Shown in pieces: positions 44,249 to 53,583 of a stretch of DNA of 64,000 nucleotides. Source of the stretch: Pseudomonas sp. DNDY-54. GTDB taxonomy: Bacteria; Pseudomonadota; Gammaproteobacteria; Pseudomonadales; Pseudomonadaceae. The notes beneath the pieces were generated by a model. That model was given only the letters and a program-made list of their open reading frames with translations, made no database searches and had not been told where the DNA came from. How positions within the stretch are numbered: the stretch's first letter is position 1; each line of letters opens with the position of its first letter. The translations under genes and the position numbers were made by a program. The DNA lies in contig NZ_CP082271.1 in NCBI RefSeq assembly GCF_019880365.1, forward strand, positions 4,216,001 to 4,280,000, written 5' to 3'.

Positions 44249-45156
44249 AAATCCTCATCACCGGTAGCACGGGGCAACTGTCTCAAGCGCTGCAAACGGC
44301 GCTTGCCGGTGAAGGGAAGGTTCTAGCCCTGGGGCACAAGGTGATGGACCTCACCAAGCCGATGCAGATCCGTCAGCAGGTACGCCTGCTGCGCCCGGAT
44401 CTGATCATCAACGCGGCCGCCTACACCGCGGTCGATCCGGCACAGGGCGACCGCGATCAGGCATACGCGGTGAACGCCATCGGCCCTGAAGTATTGGCCG
44501 AAGAAGCAGCCGCTTTAGGCGTGCCGCTGATTCACTATTCCACCGATTATGTGTTTGATGGCCGCAAGCCCGAGCCCTATCACGAAGAAGACGAGCCGCG
44601 CCCGTTGAGCATCTACGGAGCAAGCAAGCTTGCCGGGGAACAGGCGATCCAGGCTGTCGGCGGCCAACATCTGATCCTGCGGACCAGCTGGGTGTACTCG
44701 CTGCACGGGCGCAATTTCCTGCTGACCATGCAACGCTTGCTGCAGGAGCGTGACACCCTGTCGGTCGTAGACGATGAGGTCGGCGCACCGACCTGGGCCG
44801 GCACCATTGCCGCGGTGACTGCCGATATGGTGCGCAAGTGGCGCACCGGCACCGGCGGCCCCAGCGGGCTGTACCACCTGACCGCGACCGGTGAGACGTC
44901 CTGGTACGGCTTCGCCTGCAGCATCGCGCAGAACCTGGAGCGCCAGGGCCTGCTACGGGCTCGCCTGGAGCCCATCTTGTCAGCGGACTACCCCACCGCC
45001 GCCGAGCGGCCGCTCAATTCACGGCTCAACTGTGCACGCTTGCAGCGCGACTGGGGCATGGTATTGCCGGACTGGGAGGCCGCCTTGCATCAATGCCTGG
45101 GTAACGCCAACGCTCATCAGGCGAACCACAGCATGCAGGCCACACAGAGCCTCTGA
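44245..45156 (+). CDS. rfbD: dTDP-4-dehydrorhamnose reductase
   Basis: 303 residues: N-terminal NAD(P)-binding GSTGQLSQAL, INAAAYTAVDPAQ, and the Tyr-x3-Lys catalytic pair in YGASKLAGE, preceded by YSTDYVFDG. It completes dTDP-L-rhamnose. Last gene of the operon; no T-rich hairpin terminator is obvious in the 95 bp before dctB. Confidence 0.94.
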   Translation: MKILITGSTGQLSQALQTALAGEGKVLALGHKVMDLTKPMQIRQQVRLLRPDLIINAAAYTAVDPAQGDRDQAYAVNAIGPEVLAEEAAALGVPLIHYSTDYVFDGRKPEPYHEEDEPRPLSIYGASKLAGEQAIQAVGGQHLILRTSWVYSLHGRNFLLTMQRLLQERDTLSVVDDEVGAPTWAGTIAAVTADMVRKWRTGTGGPSGLYHLTATGETSWYGFACSIAQNLERQGLLRARLEPILSADYPTAAERPLNSRLNCARLQRDWGMVLPDWEAALHQCLGNANAHQANHSMQATQSL

Positions 45157-45251
45157 GGCTCCAGCCCGGCAACCGCGCTCAGGCTGCGGCTGCGGTGCGC
45201 GAGGCGATTGCTTAACGTGCATAATGTCGCCCGAACGACAGGCGCACCCGC

Positions 45252-47051
45252 ATGACCCCACCCGAACCTCCTCGCCGCCCACGCTGGCGCAATCTGGCCC
45301 TGGTTGCGCTGCTGCTGGCCCCGCTGCTGTGGCCGTTGCAAGAGCTGGCCGAGCGTTACTACCGTAACGAGCTGACCGAGCAAAACCGCCAGACGCTCGA
45401 CCTCTACGTGGCCAACCTGCTCGGCTCCTTGCGGCGCTACGAGGTGCTGCCGCGCATCTTGGGTGACTTGCCCACGCTACGCTCTGCGCTGCGCCAGCCA
45501 GCGAGTCCGGCCGCGAAGGATCAGGCCAATCGCCTGCTCGATCAGCTGCGCAAGGAGACCGGCGCTGATGTGATCTACCTGATGGCGCCGGACGGCAACA
45601 CCTTGGCGGCATCGAACTGGAACGACGAAGACAGCTTCGTCGATCGCAACTTCGCCTTTCGGCCGTATTTCAGGGAAGCCATGGCCGGCAAGCTTGGCCG
45701 GTTCTTTGGCCTCGGCACCACCTCGGGCAAGCGCGGCTACTACTTCGGTGCGGCCGTGCGCGACGGCGACGCGGTCCTCGGGGTACTGGTGGTCAAAGTC
45801 GATCTGGACCACACCGAGACCCTCTGGGGCACGACGCCCGAGCAACTCATGGTGACCGACAGTTTCGGCGTGGTGATCCTGACCTCGAAGCCGGAATGGC
45901 GATTCCGCGCCAGCCGGGCGCTGGATATCGACGAACGCGAACAGATCGCCTCCGACCGGCCCTACCCAACGCTCTCGCCCCAAGACCTGACGCTCGACAT
46001 CGACACCTGGCTGATCCAGAGCCGTGAGCTCAAGGAAACCGGCTGGACCGTGCGCATTCTGGCCCCCATCAGCCTGGTCGAGCGGCCGGTGCAAACGGTC
46101 GTGGCGATTGGCGCCGCCACCTTGGCTGCGTTGTTGCTGCTGCTCGGGCTGTTGATGCAGCGGCGCCGCCACTACCTCGAACGTATCGCACTGGATGCCA
46201 AGGCGCGGCAACAGCTCGAGCGTCGCGTGCAGGAGCGGACGCAGGACCTGGAGGCGCTGAACAGCCGGCTCAAGCAGGAAGTCCTGGAGCGGGAGCAAGC
46301 CCAGCAGGAGCTGGTCCGCGCGCAGGACGAGTTGCTTCAGGCCGGCAAGCTCTCGGCACTGGGCACCATGTCGGCGAGCATCAGCCATGAACTCAACCAG
46401 CCGCTGGGGGCGATTCGCAGCTATGCGGATAACGCCCGCGTGCTGCTCGATCAGCAGCGCAACGAGGAAGCCCGCGATAACCTCAAGCTGATCAGCGAGC
46501 TGACCGCGCGCATGGCGTCGATCATCGCCCACCTGCGCGCCTTCGCCCGGCGCGACCGGCACGCGCCGGAGCGGGTCGCGCTGCAACCCGCACTGGATGA
46601 CGCACTGGCCTTGTTGGCCAAGCGCCGCCAGGCAATGGGTGTTGAGCTGATTCGCGACCTGCCAGAGGCAACGCTATGGGTGCAGGCCGGTGAAACGCGA
46701 TTGCGGCAGATCCTCTCCAACCTGCTGGCCAATGCCCTCGATGCGCTCAACGAACGGCCGCCGGGACGGCGAATCTGGTTGCGCGCCGAACGCCAGGGCG
46801 ATGGCGTGCTGCTGACCCTGCGCGACAACGGCCCGGGGTTTTCCGCCACGGCGCTGCAGCGTGCACGCGAGCCGTTTTTCACGACCAAAACCAGCGCCCA
46901 GGGGCTAGGCCTGGGGCTGGCGATTTGCGATACCCTGACGCGTGCCCTGGACGGCCAACTGACCATGGCCAACCATCCAGAAGGCGGCGCCCAGCTCAGT
47001 CTTTACCTGCGATCCGCCGACCCGGGCGTCGCCTTCCCCAGCGAGGACTAG
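45252..47051 (+). CDS. dctB: C4-dicarboxylate sensor histidine kinase DctB
   Basis: 599 residues. Membrane segments at about 14-36 and 285-307 flank a 250-residue periplasmic double-PAS sensor domain with an FAFRPYFREAM segment and GKRGYYFGAAV, typical of DctB. A coiled coil follows (about 325-370), then H-box SASISHELNQPLGAIRSY and the HATPase domain (NLLANALDAL, GLGLGLAICDTL). It senses succinate, fumarate or malate in the periplasm and phosphorylates DctD, encoded 1 bp downstream. Confidence 0.93.
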   Translation: MTPPEPPRRPRWRNLALVALLLAPLLWPLQELAERYYRNELTEQNRQTLDLYVANLLGSLRRYEVLPRILGDLPTLRSALRQPASPAAKDQANRLLDQLRKETGADVIYLMAPDGNTLAASNWNDEDSFVDRNFAFRPYFREAMAGKLGRFFGLGTTSGKRGYYFGAAVRDGDAVLGVLVVKVDLDHTETLWGTTPEQLMVTDSFGVVILTSKPEWRFRASRALDIDEREQIASDRPYPTLSPQDLTLDIDTWLIQSRELKETGWTVRILAPISLVERPVQTVVAIGAATLAALLLLLGLLMQRRRHYLERIALDAKARQQLERRVQERTQDLEALNSRLKQEVLEREQAQQELVRAQDELLQAGKLSALGTMSASISHELNQPLGAIRSYADNARVLLDQQRNEEARDNLKLISELTARMASIIAHLRAFARRDRHAPERVALQPALDDALALLAKRRQAMGVELIRDLPEATLWVQAGETRLRQILSNLLANALDALNERPPGRRIWLRAERQGDGVLLTLRDNGPGFSATALQRAREPFFTTKTSAQGLGLGLAICDTLTRALDGQLTMANHPEGGAQLSLYLRSADPGVAFPSED

Positions 47052-47052
47052 C

Positions 47053-48444
47053 ATGACCAGCCAGATCGACCCGCACGTTCAGGTAGTCCTGGTCGACGAC
47101 GATCCGCACCTGCGCAAGGCACTGAGCCAGACACTCGACCTCGCCGGGCTCAAGGTCCTCGGCCTGAGCGATGCGCGCGGACTGGCCGGCCTGTTGCCGC
47201 CGGACTGGCCCGGCGTCGTGGTCAGCGACATCCGCATGCCGGGCATCGATGGCCTTGAGCTCCTGCAACAGCTGCACGCTGTTGACAGTGAGCTGCCGGT
47301 CCTGCTGATCACCGGCCACGGTGACATTCAGCTCGCCGTCCAGGCCATGCGCGCCGGCGCCTACGATTTCCTTGAAAAGCCCTTCCCCAGCGAGGCGTTG
47401 CTCGACAGCGTTCGGCGCGCCCTCGCATTGCGTCAGCTGGTCCTCGACAACCGCAGCCTGCGTCTGGCCCTGGCCGACCGTCAGCAGTTGTCGACGCGCC
47501 TGCTCGGTCAGTCATCAGCCATGCAGCGGCTGCGCGAGCAGATCGGCGCACTCGCCGGAACGCAAGCGGATGTACTGATCCTCGGCGAAACCGGCGCTGG
47601 CAAAGAGGTGGTCGCGCGTGCCTTGCACGACCTGTCCAGCCGCCGCAGCGGGCCCTTTGTAGCCATCAACGCCGGCGCTCTGGCCGAGTCTGTCGTGGAA
47701 AGCGAACTCTTCGGTCATGAGGCAGGCGCCTTCACCGGCGCGCAAAAGCGCCGTATCGGCAAGTTCGAGTTCGCCAACGGCGGCACCCTGTTCCTCGACG
47801 AGATCGAGAGCATGAGCCTGGATGTGCAGGTCAAGCTCTTGCGCATGCTGCAGGAGCGGGTCGTCGAGCGCCTGGGTGGCAATCAGTCGATTCCGCTGGA
47901 TATTCGCGTCATCGCCGCTACCAAAGAAGATCTCCGCCACGCCGCCGATCAAGGCCGCTTCCGCGCCGACCTCTACTACCGGTTGAACGTGGCACCGCTG
48001 CGCATCCCACCGCTGCGCGAACGCAGCGAGGATCTGCTGTTTCTGTTCCAGCATTTCGCCGAAACCGCGGCCAACCGTCATGCACTGCCGATCCGTGAGC
48101 TGCGCCCCGAACAACGGGCGCAGCTGCTGCGGCACACCTGGCCGGGCAACGTCCGTGAACTGCAGAACACGGCAGAGCGTTTTGCCCTCGGCCTGGAGCT
48201 GGGGTTGGACGATCCTGCACAGACCCCCGACGGGATGGCCGCAACACCGGCGAGCGCACTCAACGAGCAGGTCGATGCCTTCGAACGGGCCTTGATCGCC
48301 GCGGAGCTGGCTCGGCCGCATTCGTCGTTGCGCAGCGTCGCCGAAGCCCTTGGCCTGCCCCGCAAAACGTTGCATGACAAACTGCGAAAACACGGTCTGG
48401 TGTTCAGCGATGCTGGCGGAAGCTCGCCGGATGAGCCGGAATAG
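47053..48444 (+). CDS. dctD: Sigma-54-dependent response regulator DctD
   Basis: 463 residues in three parts: receiver (1-120; acidic pair VDDD, phospho-Asp in VVSDIRMPG, Lys in DFLEKPFP), AAA+ domain (about 145-380; Walker A GETGAGKE, sigma-54 contact loop GAFTGA, Walker B GGTLFLDEIE) and a Fis-like helix-turn-helix (SLRSVAEALGLPRKTLHDKL). It activates the sigma-54 promoter found upstream of dctP. Partner of DctB encoded immediately before. Confidence 0.94.
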   Translation: MTSQIDPHVQVVLVDDDPHLRKALSQTLDLAGLKVLGLSDARGLAGLLPPDWPGVVVSDIRMPGIDGLELLQQLHAVDSELPVLLITGHGDIQLAVQAMRAGAYDFLEKPFPSEALLDSVRRALALRQLVLDNRSLRLALADRQQLSTRLLGQSSAMQRLREQIGALAGTQADVLILGETGAGKEVVARALHDLSSRRSGPFVAINAGALAESVVESELFGHEAGAFTGAQKRRIGKFEFANGGTLFLDEIESMSLDVQVKLLRMLQERVVERLGGNQSIPLDIRVIAATKEDLRHAADQGRFRADLYYRLNVAPLRIPPLRERSEDLLFLFQHFAETAANRHALPIRELRPEQRAQLLRHTWPGNVRELQNTAERFALGLELGLDDPAQTPDGMAATPASALNEQVDAFERALIAAELARPHSSLRSVAEALGLPRKTLHDKLRKHGLVFSDAGGSSPDEPE

Positions 48445-48446
48445 CT

Positions 48447-48460
48447 GGCGGATTTCCGCC
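48447..48460. promoter_or_regulatory. Palindrome GGCGGA-TT-TCCGCC after dctD
   Basis: A perfect 14-bp palindrome lies 2 bp beyond the dctD stop and about 220 bp upstream of the sigma-54 promoter. No T-run follows, so it is a poor terminator. It is at a suitable distance for an enhancer-type DctD site. A further TTTGCCACC-TTTGTCACAC repeat near 48504-48522 is another candidate. Confidence 0.35.
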
Positions 48461-48667
48461 ATATCTCAGGTCGACGAATCGGATTTTCCTGCGCTGCGAC
48501 CTTTTGCCACCTGTTTGTCACACTTGTCCGGCTAGCTAGCGCGCACAGCCTGATTCATCCGGGATTAGGGGAAGCTGCGAACTAGACGCGCTGGCTGAGA
48601 ATTATTCGTCAGCATTCTGCCACTACACCGGTAAACTCCCGCGTCACGAGGGCAGGCTTCGCGCTTC

Positions 48668-48683
48668 TGGCACAGCACTTGCT
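48668..48683 (+). promoter_or_regulatory. Sigma-54 (-24/-12) promoter of dctPQM
   Basis: TGGCAC at 48668-48673, five bases, TTGCT at 48679-48683: a full match to the TGGCAC-N5-TTGCW consensus with the required GG and GC elements. It lies 145 bp before the dctP ATG, in the 383-bp gap behind the gene for a sigma-54 activator. Transcription should begin near 48694-48696 and depend on RpoN and phosphorylated DctD. Confidence 0.88.
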
Positions 48684-48827
48684 CTCGCTAACCCCAATGA
48701 GTTGGTGAAACAGGTCGGCCGTCGGCGTCGCGACTTTTCGTCGATGACGCCTAGACTTGTCTTGCTGGCTACAGCCGAGTTGCCGCTTCGATGCGACAGC
48801 TCAATTCACAACAAGAGGAAAACAACA

Positions 48828-49820
48828 ATGTTCAAACTGACCGCCACGGCGCTTGCCTGCGCTCTGTCACTCGGTATCGCAGGCCTGGCCCAGGCTGCCG
48901 ACCCGATCCTGATCAAGTTCTCCCACGTGGTTGCCGAAAACACGCCGAAAGGCCAGGGCGCCAACCTGTTCAAGAAGCTGGTCGAAGAGCGTCTGCCCGG
49001 CAAGGTCGAAGTTCAGGTGTACCCGAACTCCTCGCTGTTCGGTGATGGCAAGGAAATGGAAGCGCTGCTGCTGGGCGACGTACAGCTGATCGCGCCTTCG
49101 CTGGCCAAGTTCGAACACTACTCCAAGGGCGTACAGGTGTTCGACCTGCCGTTCCTGTTCGACAACATCGCTGCGGTTGACCGCTTCCAGCAGAGCGAAG
49201 CCGGCCAGAGCCTGCTGAGCTCCATGGAAGACAAGAACATCACCGGCCTGGGCTACTGGCACAACGGTATGAAGCAGCTGTCCGCGAACAAGGAACTGCG
49301 TGAGCCGAGCGACGCGCGTGGTCTGAAGTTCCGCGTACAGGCCTCCGCCGTGCTCGACGAGCAGTTCAAGGCCCTGCGCGCCAACCCGCGCAAGATGAGC
49401 TTCGCCGAGGTTTATCAGGGTCTGCAGACTGGCGTGGTTAACGGTGCCGAGAACCCCTACTCGAACATCTACTCGCAAAAGATGCATGAAGTGCAGAAGC
49501 ACATCACCGAGTCCGACCATGGTCTGCTCGACTACATGCTGATCACCAATACCAAGTTCTGGAACGGCCTGCCGGCTGACGTTCGCGGCGAGCTGGAAAC
49601 CATCCTGGACGAGGTCACCGTAGAGGTGAACAAGCAGGCTGACGAACTGAACCAGAAAGCCAAAGCCGACATTCTGGCGGCGGGCACCACCGAAATTCTG
49701 GTCCTGACGCCGGAAGAGCGGGCCAAGTGGCGCGAAGCGATGAAGCCGGTCTGGAAGAAATTCGAGAGCGACATCGGTGCTGATCTGATCAAGGCCGCTG
49801 AAGCGTCCAACGCTCAGTAA
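48828..49820 (+). CDS. dctP: TRAP transporter C4-dicarboxylate binding protein DctP
   Basis: 330 residues; ATG behind AGAGGAAAACAAC. Signal peptide cleaved near AQAADPI. The DctP solute-binding fold is recognised from IKFSHVVAENTPKGQGA, the conserved Arg in GLKFRVQAS that binds the substrate carboxylate, and FAEVYQGLQTGVVNGAENPYSNI. It captures succinate, fumarate and malate for the DctQM permease. A strong hairpin follows the stop codon. Confidence 0.95.
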   Translation: MFKLTATALACALSLGIAGLAQAADPILIKFSHVVAENTPKGQGANLFKKLVEERLPGKVEVQVYPNSSLFGDGKEMEALLLGDVQLIAPSLAKFEHYSKGVQVFDLPFLFDNIAAVDRFQQSEAGQSLLSSMEDKNITGLGYWHNGMKQLSANKELREPSDARGLKFRVQASAVLDEQFKALRANPRKMSFAEVYQGLQTGVVNGAENPYSNIYSQKMHEVQKHITESDHGLLDYMLITNTKFWNGLPADVRGELETILDEVTVEVNKQADELNQKAKADILAAGTTEILVLTPEERAKWREAMKPVWKKFESDIGADLIKAAEASNAQ

Positions 49821-49828
49821 GGTGATTG

Positions 49829-49856
49829 GAGAGGGCGGCACGGTTCGCCCTCTCCA
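49829..49856 (+). other. Hairpin between dctP and dctQ
   Basis: A 10-bp perfect GC-rich stem (GGAGAGGGCG / CGCCCTCTCC) with an 8-base loop lies 8 bp after dctP and has no T-run. Such elements behind binding-protein genes usually stabilise the upstream message or lower read-through, so binding protein exceeds permease. The rest of the 219-bp gap to dctQ has no gene. Confidence 0.6.
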
Positions 49857-50039
49857 CGCTGCCCCGACAGCTCAGTGAAAAGAACAGAGCTCAGGCGAGC
49901 ATGACGAACGGCCCCCTCAGCCTAACGTTTCGCCCAATACGTTATTTTTCATTGCCCTGTCGCCCGGTTACCAGACCGGTTCATGGCGCACATTCCGTAC
50001 GCCTGTCGAAACAATGCATTTCATCGGGAGATGTCATCC

Positions 50040-50666
50040 ATGAACGCCCTCTGGCGCGTCTGGGACCACTTCGAGGAGGGTTTCATTGCCTTCCTGCTGG
50101 CCGCCATGACTCTGGTGACCTTCGTTTACGTGGTTCTGAACAACCTCTACACCATTTTCTACAGCCTGGCGGATTCCTTTCCAGCCGCGGAAGACTTTTT
50201 CTTTTCGGTCGGTGATTTCGTCATCGGCCTGGCCCAGGCCATGACCTGGAGCACCGCATTGACCAAGGCGCTGTTCGCCTGGCTGATTTTTTCCGGCCTG
50301 GCCTATGGCGTCCGTACCGCCGGACATATCGGCGTCGACGCGCTGGTTAAACTCGCGCCCCGCCATATACAGCGCTACATCGGCGTGATCGCCTGCCTGT
50401 TCTGCCTCGGCTATGCCGGCCTGCTGACCGTCGCCAGTTTCGAATGGATTCAAGCGCTGTTCACCGCCAACATCGGTGCTGAAGACCTCGGTCATGTCGG
50501 CGTCAAGCAGTGGCATATCGGCATGATCGTACCGTTCGGCTTTGCCATGGTGTTCATCCGTTTTGTCGAGATCTTTGTGCGCATCCTGCGCAACGAGCAA
50601 ACCGGCCTGGGGCTCGCCGACGAAGCGGCCGAAGCCGCCAAGCTTGGTGAAGAGGAGCCGAAGTAA
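50040..50666 (+). CDS. dctQ: TRAP transporter small permease DctQ
   Basis: 208 residues from the ATG behind GGGAG (9-base spacing); an ATG nine bases earlier is possible. Four membrane segments in DctQ order, with WSTALTKALFAWLIFSGLAYGVRTAGHIGVD as the conserved part. A long periplasmic insertion between segments 1 and 2 is typical of the C4-dicarboxylate group. The stop codon overlaps the dctM start (TAATG). Confidence 0.92.
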   Translation: MNALWRVWDHFEEGFIAFLLAAMTLVTFVYVVLNNLYTIFYSLADSFPAAEDFFFSVGDFVIGLAQAMTWSTALTKALFAWLIFSGLAYGVRTAGHIGVDALVKLAPRHIQRYIGVIACLFCLGYAGLLTVASFEWIQALFTANIGAEDLGHVGVKQWHIGMIVPFGFAMVFIRFVEIFVRILRNEQTGLGLADEAAEAAKLGEEEPK

Positions 50667-51946
50667 TGACTATCCTGTTCCTCTTCCTGGCGCTGTTTGC
50701 GCTGATGTTTATCGGCGTGCCGGTGGCCATTTCGCTGGGCCTGGCCGGTTCGCTGACGATTTTCTTCTTCAGCCCCGATTCGGTGCGCTCGCTGGCCATC
50801 AAGCTCTTCGAGACCTCCGAGCACTACACGCTGCTGGCCATCCCGTTTTTCCTCCTCGCCGGCGCATTCATGACCACCGGCGGCGTGGCCAAGCGTCTGA
50901 TCGATTTCGCCAACGCCACCGTCGGCCACATCCGTGGCGGCCTGGCAATCGGTGCGGTGATGGCGTGCATGCTGTTCGCCGCGCTGTCCGGCTCGTCGCC
51001 GGCCACCGTGGCGGCGGTCGGTTCCATCGCCATCGCCGGCATGGTCCGCTCCGGTTATCCGCAGGCCTTCGGCGCCGGTATCGTCTGTAACGCCGGAACC
51101 CTGGGCATTTTGATCCCGCCGTCGATCGTCATGGTGGTGTATGCCGCCGCGACCGAGACCTCGGTGGGCAAGCTCTTCATGGCAGGCGTGGTCCCCGGCA
51201 TTTTGCTGGGTGTCGGCCTGATGCTGGCGATCTACATCGTCGCGGTGAAGAAGAACCTGCCAGCCATGCCGCGCGCCTCGTTCCGCGAGTGGCTGTCCTC
51301 GGCTCGCAAGGCGCTGTGGGGCCTGCTGCTGATGGTCATCATCCTCGGCGGTATCTATTCGGGCATGTTCACCCCGACCGAAGCGGCTGCCGTGGCGGCG
51401 GTGTATTCCGCGTTCATCGCGCTGTTCGTGTACAAGGACATCACCATCCGCGATTGCCCCAAAGTGCTGCTGGAGTCGGGCAAGCTTACGATCATGCTGA
51501 TGTTCATCATCGCCAACGCCATGCTCTTCGCGCATGTGTTGACGACCGAACAGATCCCGCAACAGATCACGGCAATGGTGCTCGAAGCAGGCCTTCAGCC
51601 CTGGATGTTCCTGTTGGTGGTGAACATCGTGCTACTGGTCGCCGGTGCGTTTATGGAGCCGTCGGCCATCATTCTGATCCTGGCGCCGATCCTGTTCCCG
51701 ATTGCCGTGCAGCTGGGCATCGACCCGATCCACCTGGGCATCATCATGGTGGTGAACATGGAGATCGGACTGATTACACCGCCGGTGGGGCTGAACCTGT
51801 TCGTCGCCTCGGCCGTCACCGGCATGCCGGTGACCCAGGTCATCCGCGCCGTGCTGCCATGGTTGGCATTGATGCTGTCGTTCCTGGTACTGATTACCTA
51901 CGTGCCGTCGATATCGCTCGGCCTGCCCAATCTGCTGGGCATGTAA
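50666..51946 (+). CDS. dctM: TRAP transporter large permease DctM
   Basis: 426 residues with about eleven or twelve membrane segments. Conserved DctM motifs: FLLAGAFMTTGGVAKRLIDFAN, ALSGSSPATVAAVGSIAIAGM, CNAGTLGILIPPSIVMVVYA and the C-terminal GLITPPVGLNLFVASAV. It carries the sodium-coupled substrate path together with DctQ. A terminator follows. Confidence 0.95.
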   Translation: MTILFLFLALFALMFIGVPVAISLGLAGSLTIFFFSPDSVRSLAIKLFETSEHYTLLAIPFFLLAGAFMTTGGVAKRLIDFANATVGHIRGGLAIGAVMACMLFAALSGSSPATVAAVGSIAIAGMVRSGYPQAFGAGIVCNAGTLGILIPPSIVMVVYAAATETSVGKLFMAGVVPGILLGVGLMLAIYIVAVKKNLPAMPRASFREWLSSARKALWGLLLMVIILGGIYSGMFTPTEAAAVAAVYSAFIALFVYKDITIRDCPKVLLESGKLTIMLMFIIANAMLFAHVLTTEQIPQQITAMVLEAGLQPWMFLLVVNIVLLVAGAFMEPSAIILILAPILFPIAVQLGIDPIHLGIIMVVNMEIGLITPPVGLNLFVASAVTGMPVTQVIRAVLPWLALMLSFLVLITYVPSISLGLPNLLGM

Positions 51947-51973
51947 TCTCAACGAATCAAAGTGTTTACCTTT

Positions 51974-51999
51974 AGCCCGGCCCTGCGCCGGGCTTTTTT
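51974..51999 (+). terminator. Rho-independent terminator after dctM
   Basis: Stem AGCCCGGC / GCCGGGCT (51974-51981 and 51987-51994) with a 5-base loop, then a run of T. It ends the dctPQM transcript 28 bp behind the stop codon and separates it from a convergent gene. Confidence 0.9.
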
Positions 52000-52021
52000 A
52001 TGGGCGTCATGCCGTCCGGTC

Positions 52022-52636
52022 TCAGAGCGCCAGCACGTCCACGGGCCGGCGCCGGAACCAGCCAGTCAGCGAAAGGCGTTCGGCCTGCGTGATCATCACT
52101 TCATGCGGAAACTCGCCCGACAGAAACATCAGCAGATGCCCATCCAGCGGTGGGATATCCAGCGTCTTACCGTCGGGCAAGTGCATGCGCAGCTCGCCGC
52201 CGTTGTTCGGTTGCCAATCCGGATTGAGGTACAGAACCGCCGTGATGCAACGGCTGTCGTCGTCGCGGAAACGATCCAGGTGGGTCTGATAGAAGGCACC
52301 GGGCGGATAGAGGGCGAAGTGGCACTCGAATTCTTCGAGGCCAAGAAACAGCTCGCGGTTGAGCGTTTGACGCAACTCGTCCATGACGGACAGATAGCCG
52401 TCGGAGACCGCCGCCTGGCCCTCTTCCAGCCAGTGGATGTGATCACCGCGAATGCCTTCATGCACTGCCTGCTCCTCGCCGCGCCCCACACCAGCCGGTG
52501 CCAGCGCACCCTCCGCGTAGCGCCTGCGGCACTCAGCGGCCAGCTGATGGGTCACATCACTGGAGAGGAAGGAACTCTGCAGCGACCAGCCGCGCGCGGC
52601 AAGGTCGTCGATGATCGAAGAGAACGGCAAAGACAT
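52022..52636 (-). CDS. 2-oxoglutarate/Fe(II)-dependent oxygenase-like protein
   Basis: 204 residues from MSLPFSSIIDDL, with GGAG close before the ATG. A double-stranded beta-helix oxygenase with the metal motif H-x-D in YQTHLDRFRDD, distal His in SGEFPHEVM and Arg candidate in ERLSLTGWFRRR that would bind 2-oxoglutarate. It resembles the prolyl-4-hydroxylase/PKHD group in Pseudomonas (PF13640). The substrate is unknown. It faces the dct operon and has no operon partner. Confidence 0.85.
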   Translation of the reverse strand: MSLPFSSIIDDLAARGWSLQSSFLSSDVTHQLAAECRRRYAEGALAPAGVGRGEEQAVHEGIRGDHIHWLEEGQAAVSDGYLSVMDELRQTLNRELFLGLEEFECHFALYPPGAFYQTHLDRFRDDDSRCITAVLYLNPDWQPNNGGELRMHLPDGKTLDIPPLDGHLLMFLSGEFPHEVMITQAERLSLTGWFRRRPVDVLAL

Positions 52637-52782
52637 TGACTCCAATGGGTCGGATTACGCGTCCGCGCGGCCTCGGTGGGCCCGCACGGAAACAGCCGCT
52701 GAGTCTAGCAGCAGCGCTTGCGCTCCTCGACAGGCCGGGGTCATGGCGCAGAAAATAAACAGCCCGCCACAGAGGAGCTTCC

Positions 52783-53583
52783 ATGCGCGCCCTTATTGCT
52801 TGTGTATTACTCGCTGTCAGCCTGAACACCTGGGCCGATCGTTACGATGAACTCTACGAGGCTGCAGGCTGGACGGAACAACGCGCCAATTTTTCCGATG
52901 CCCTGACCGCGGCCCAACAGCGCTACAAGAACACCCTGCCCCCTGCGGTTTTTCAGGCGCTGGTCACCAACAGCAACCGGCGTTTTGCCGTCGACGCTAT
53001 CGATCAGCGCGCCAAGCAAGCGTTAGAGAAGCACCTGTCGAACCCTCAGCCCGCGCTGGACTTCTTCCAGTCGCCTCTGGGCCACAAGGTTGTCGCGGCA
53101 GAAACGCTGGCCGGGCGGCGCGAACAACTGGCCCGCTACGAGAATGGCTTGCCTCGGATGGAAGCCGGCAGCAATCGGCAGTTGCTGATTCGCCACCTGG
53201 CTCAGGCGTTGCCCGCCGCTGAAGCCGGCGCAGAAGTCAGCCTGGCACTCGCCGGCGTGGCGGCCGATAGCCTCAGCCAGATGATTCCAGGCTTGCTCGG
53301 CGGCGGTCAGGCGCAGGGCTTGCTGGATGGCCAGCGTGAGCGTCTGCAGCAGCAGGTCGAAAGCGACCTCGACAACACGTTGCTGTTCATCTATCGCGAC
53401 CTCTCGGACGCCGAGCTGGAAGAATTCGTCGAGTTCGCCCAATCGGAGGCTGGCAAGCAGTACTACCAGGCGGCGCTACAGGCACTGCGCGCGGGCCTCG
53501 CCGTCGGCATGAGCAGTAACGAGATCCAGGCGCACGCCAGCCCTGCGGGCAATGGCCTGGCAGTTAACTCAGCCGTTCGCTGA
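52783..53583 (+). CDS. DUF2059 domain protein, exported
   Basis: 266 residues with a signal peptide (MRALIACVLLAVSLNTWA). Mostly helical; the C-terminal half carries the DUF2059 pattern (DLSDAELEEFVEFAQSEAGKQYYQAAL), and a weaker second copy appears around NPQPALDFFQSPLGHKVVAAE. The family is periplasmic with no established function. The 3' end overlaps the convergent hydrolase gene by 20 bp. Confidence 0.82.
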   Translation: MRALIACVLLAVSLNTWADRYDELYEAAGWTEQRANFSDALTAAQQRYKNTLPPAVFQALVTNSNRRFAVDAIDQRAKQALEKHLSNPQPALDFFQSPLGHKVVAAETLAGRREQLARYENGLPRMEAGSNRQLLIRHLAQALPAAEAGAEVSLALAGVAADSLSQMIPGLLGGGQAQGLLDGQRERLQQQVESDLDNTLLFIYRDLSDAELEEFVEFAQSEAGKQYYQAALQALRAGLAVGMSSNEIQAHASPAGNGLAVNSAVR

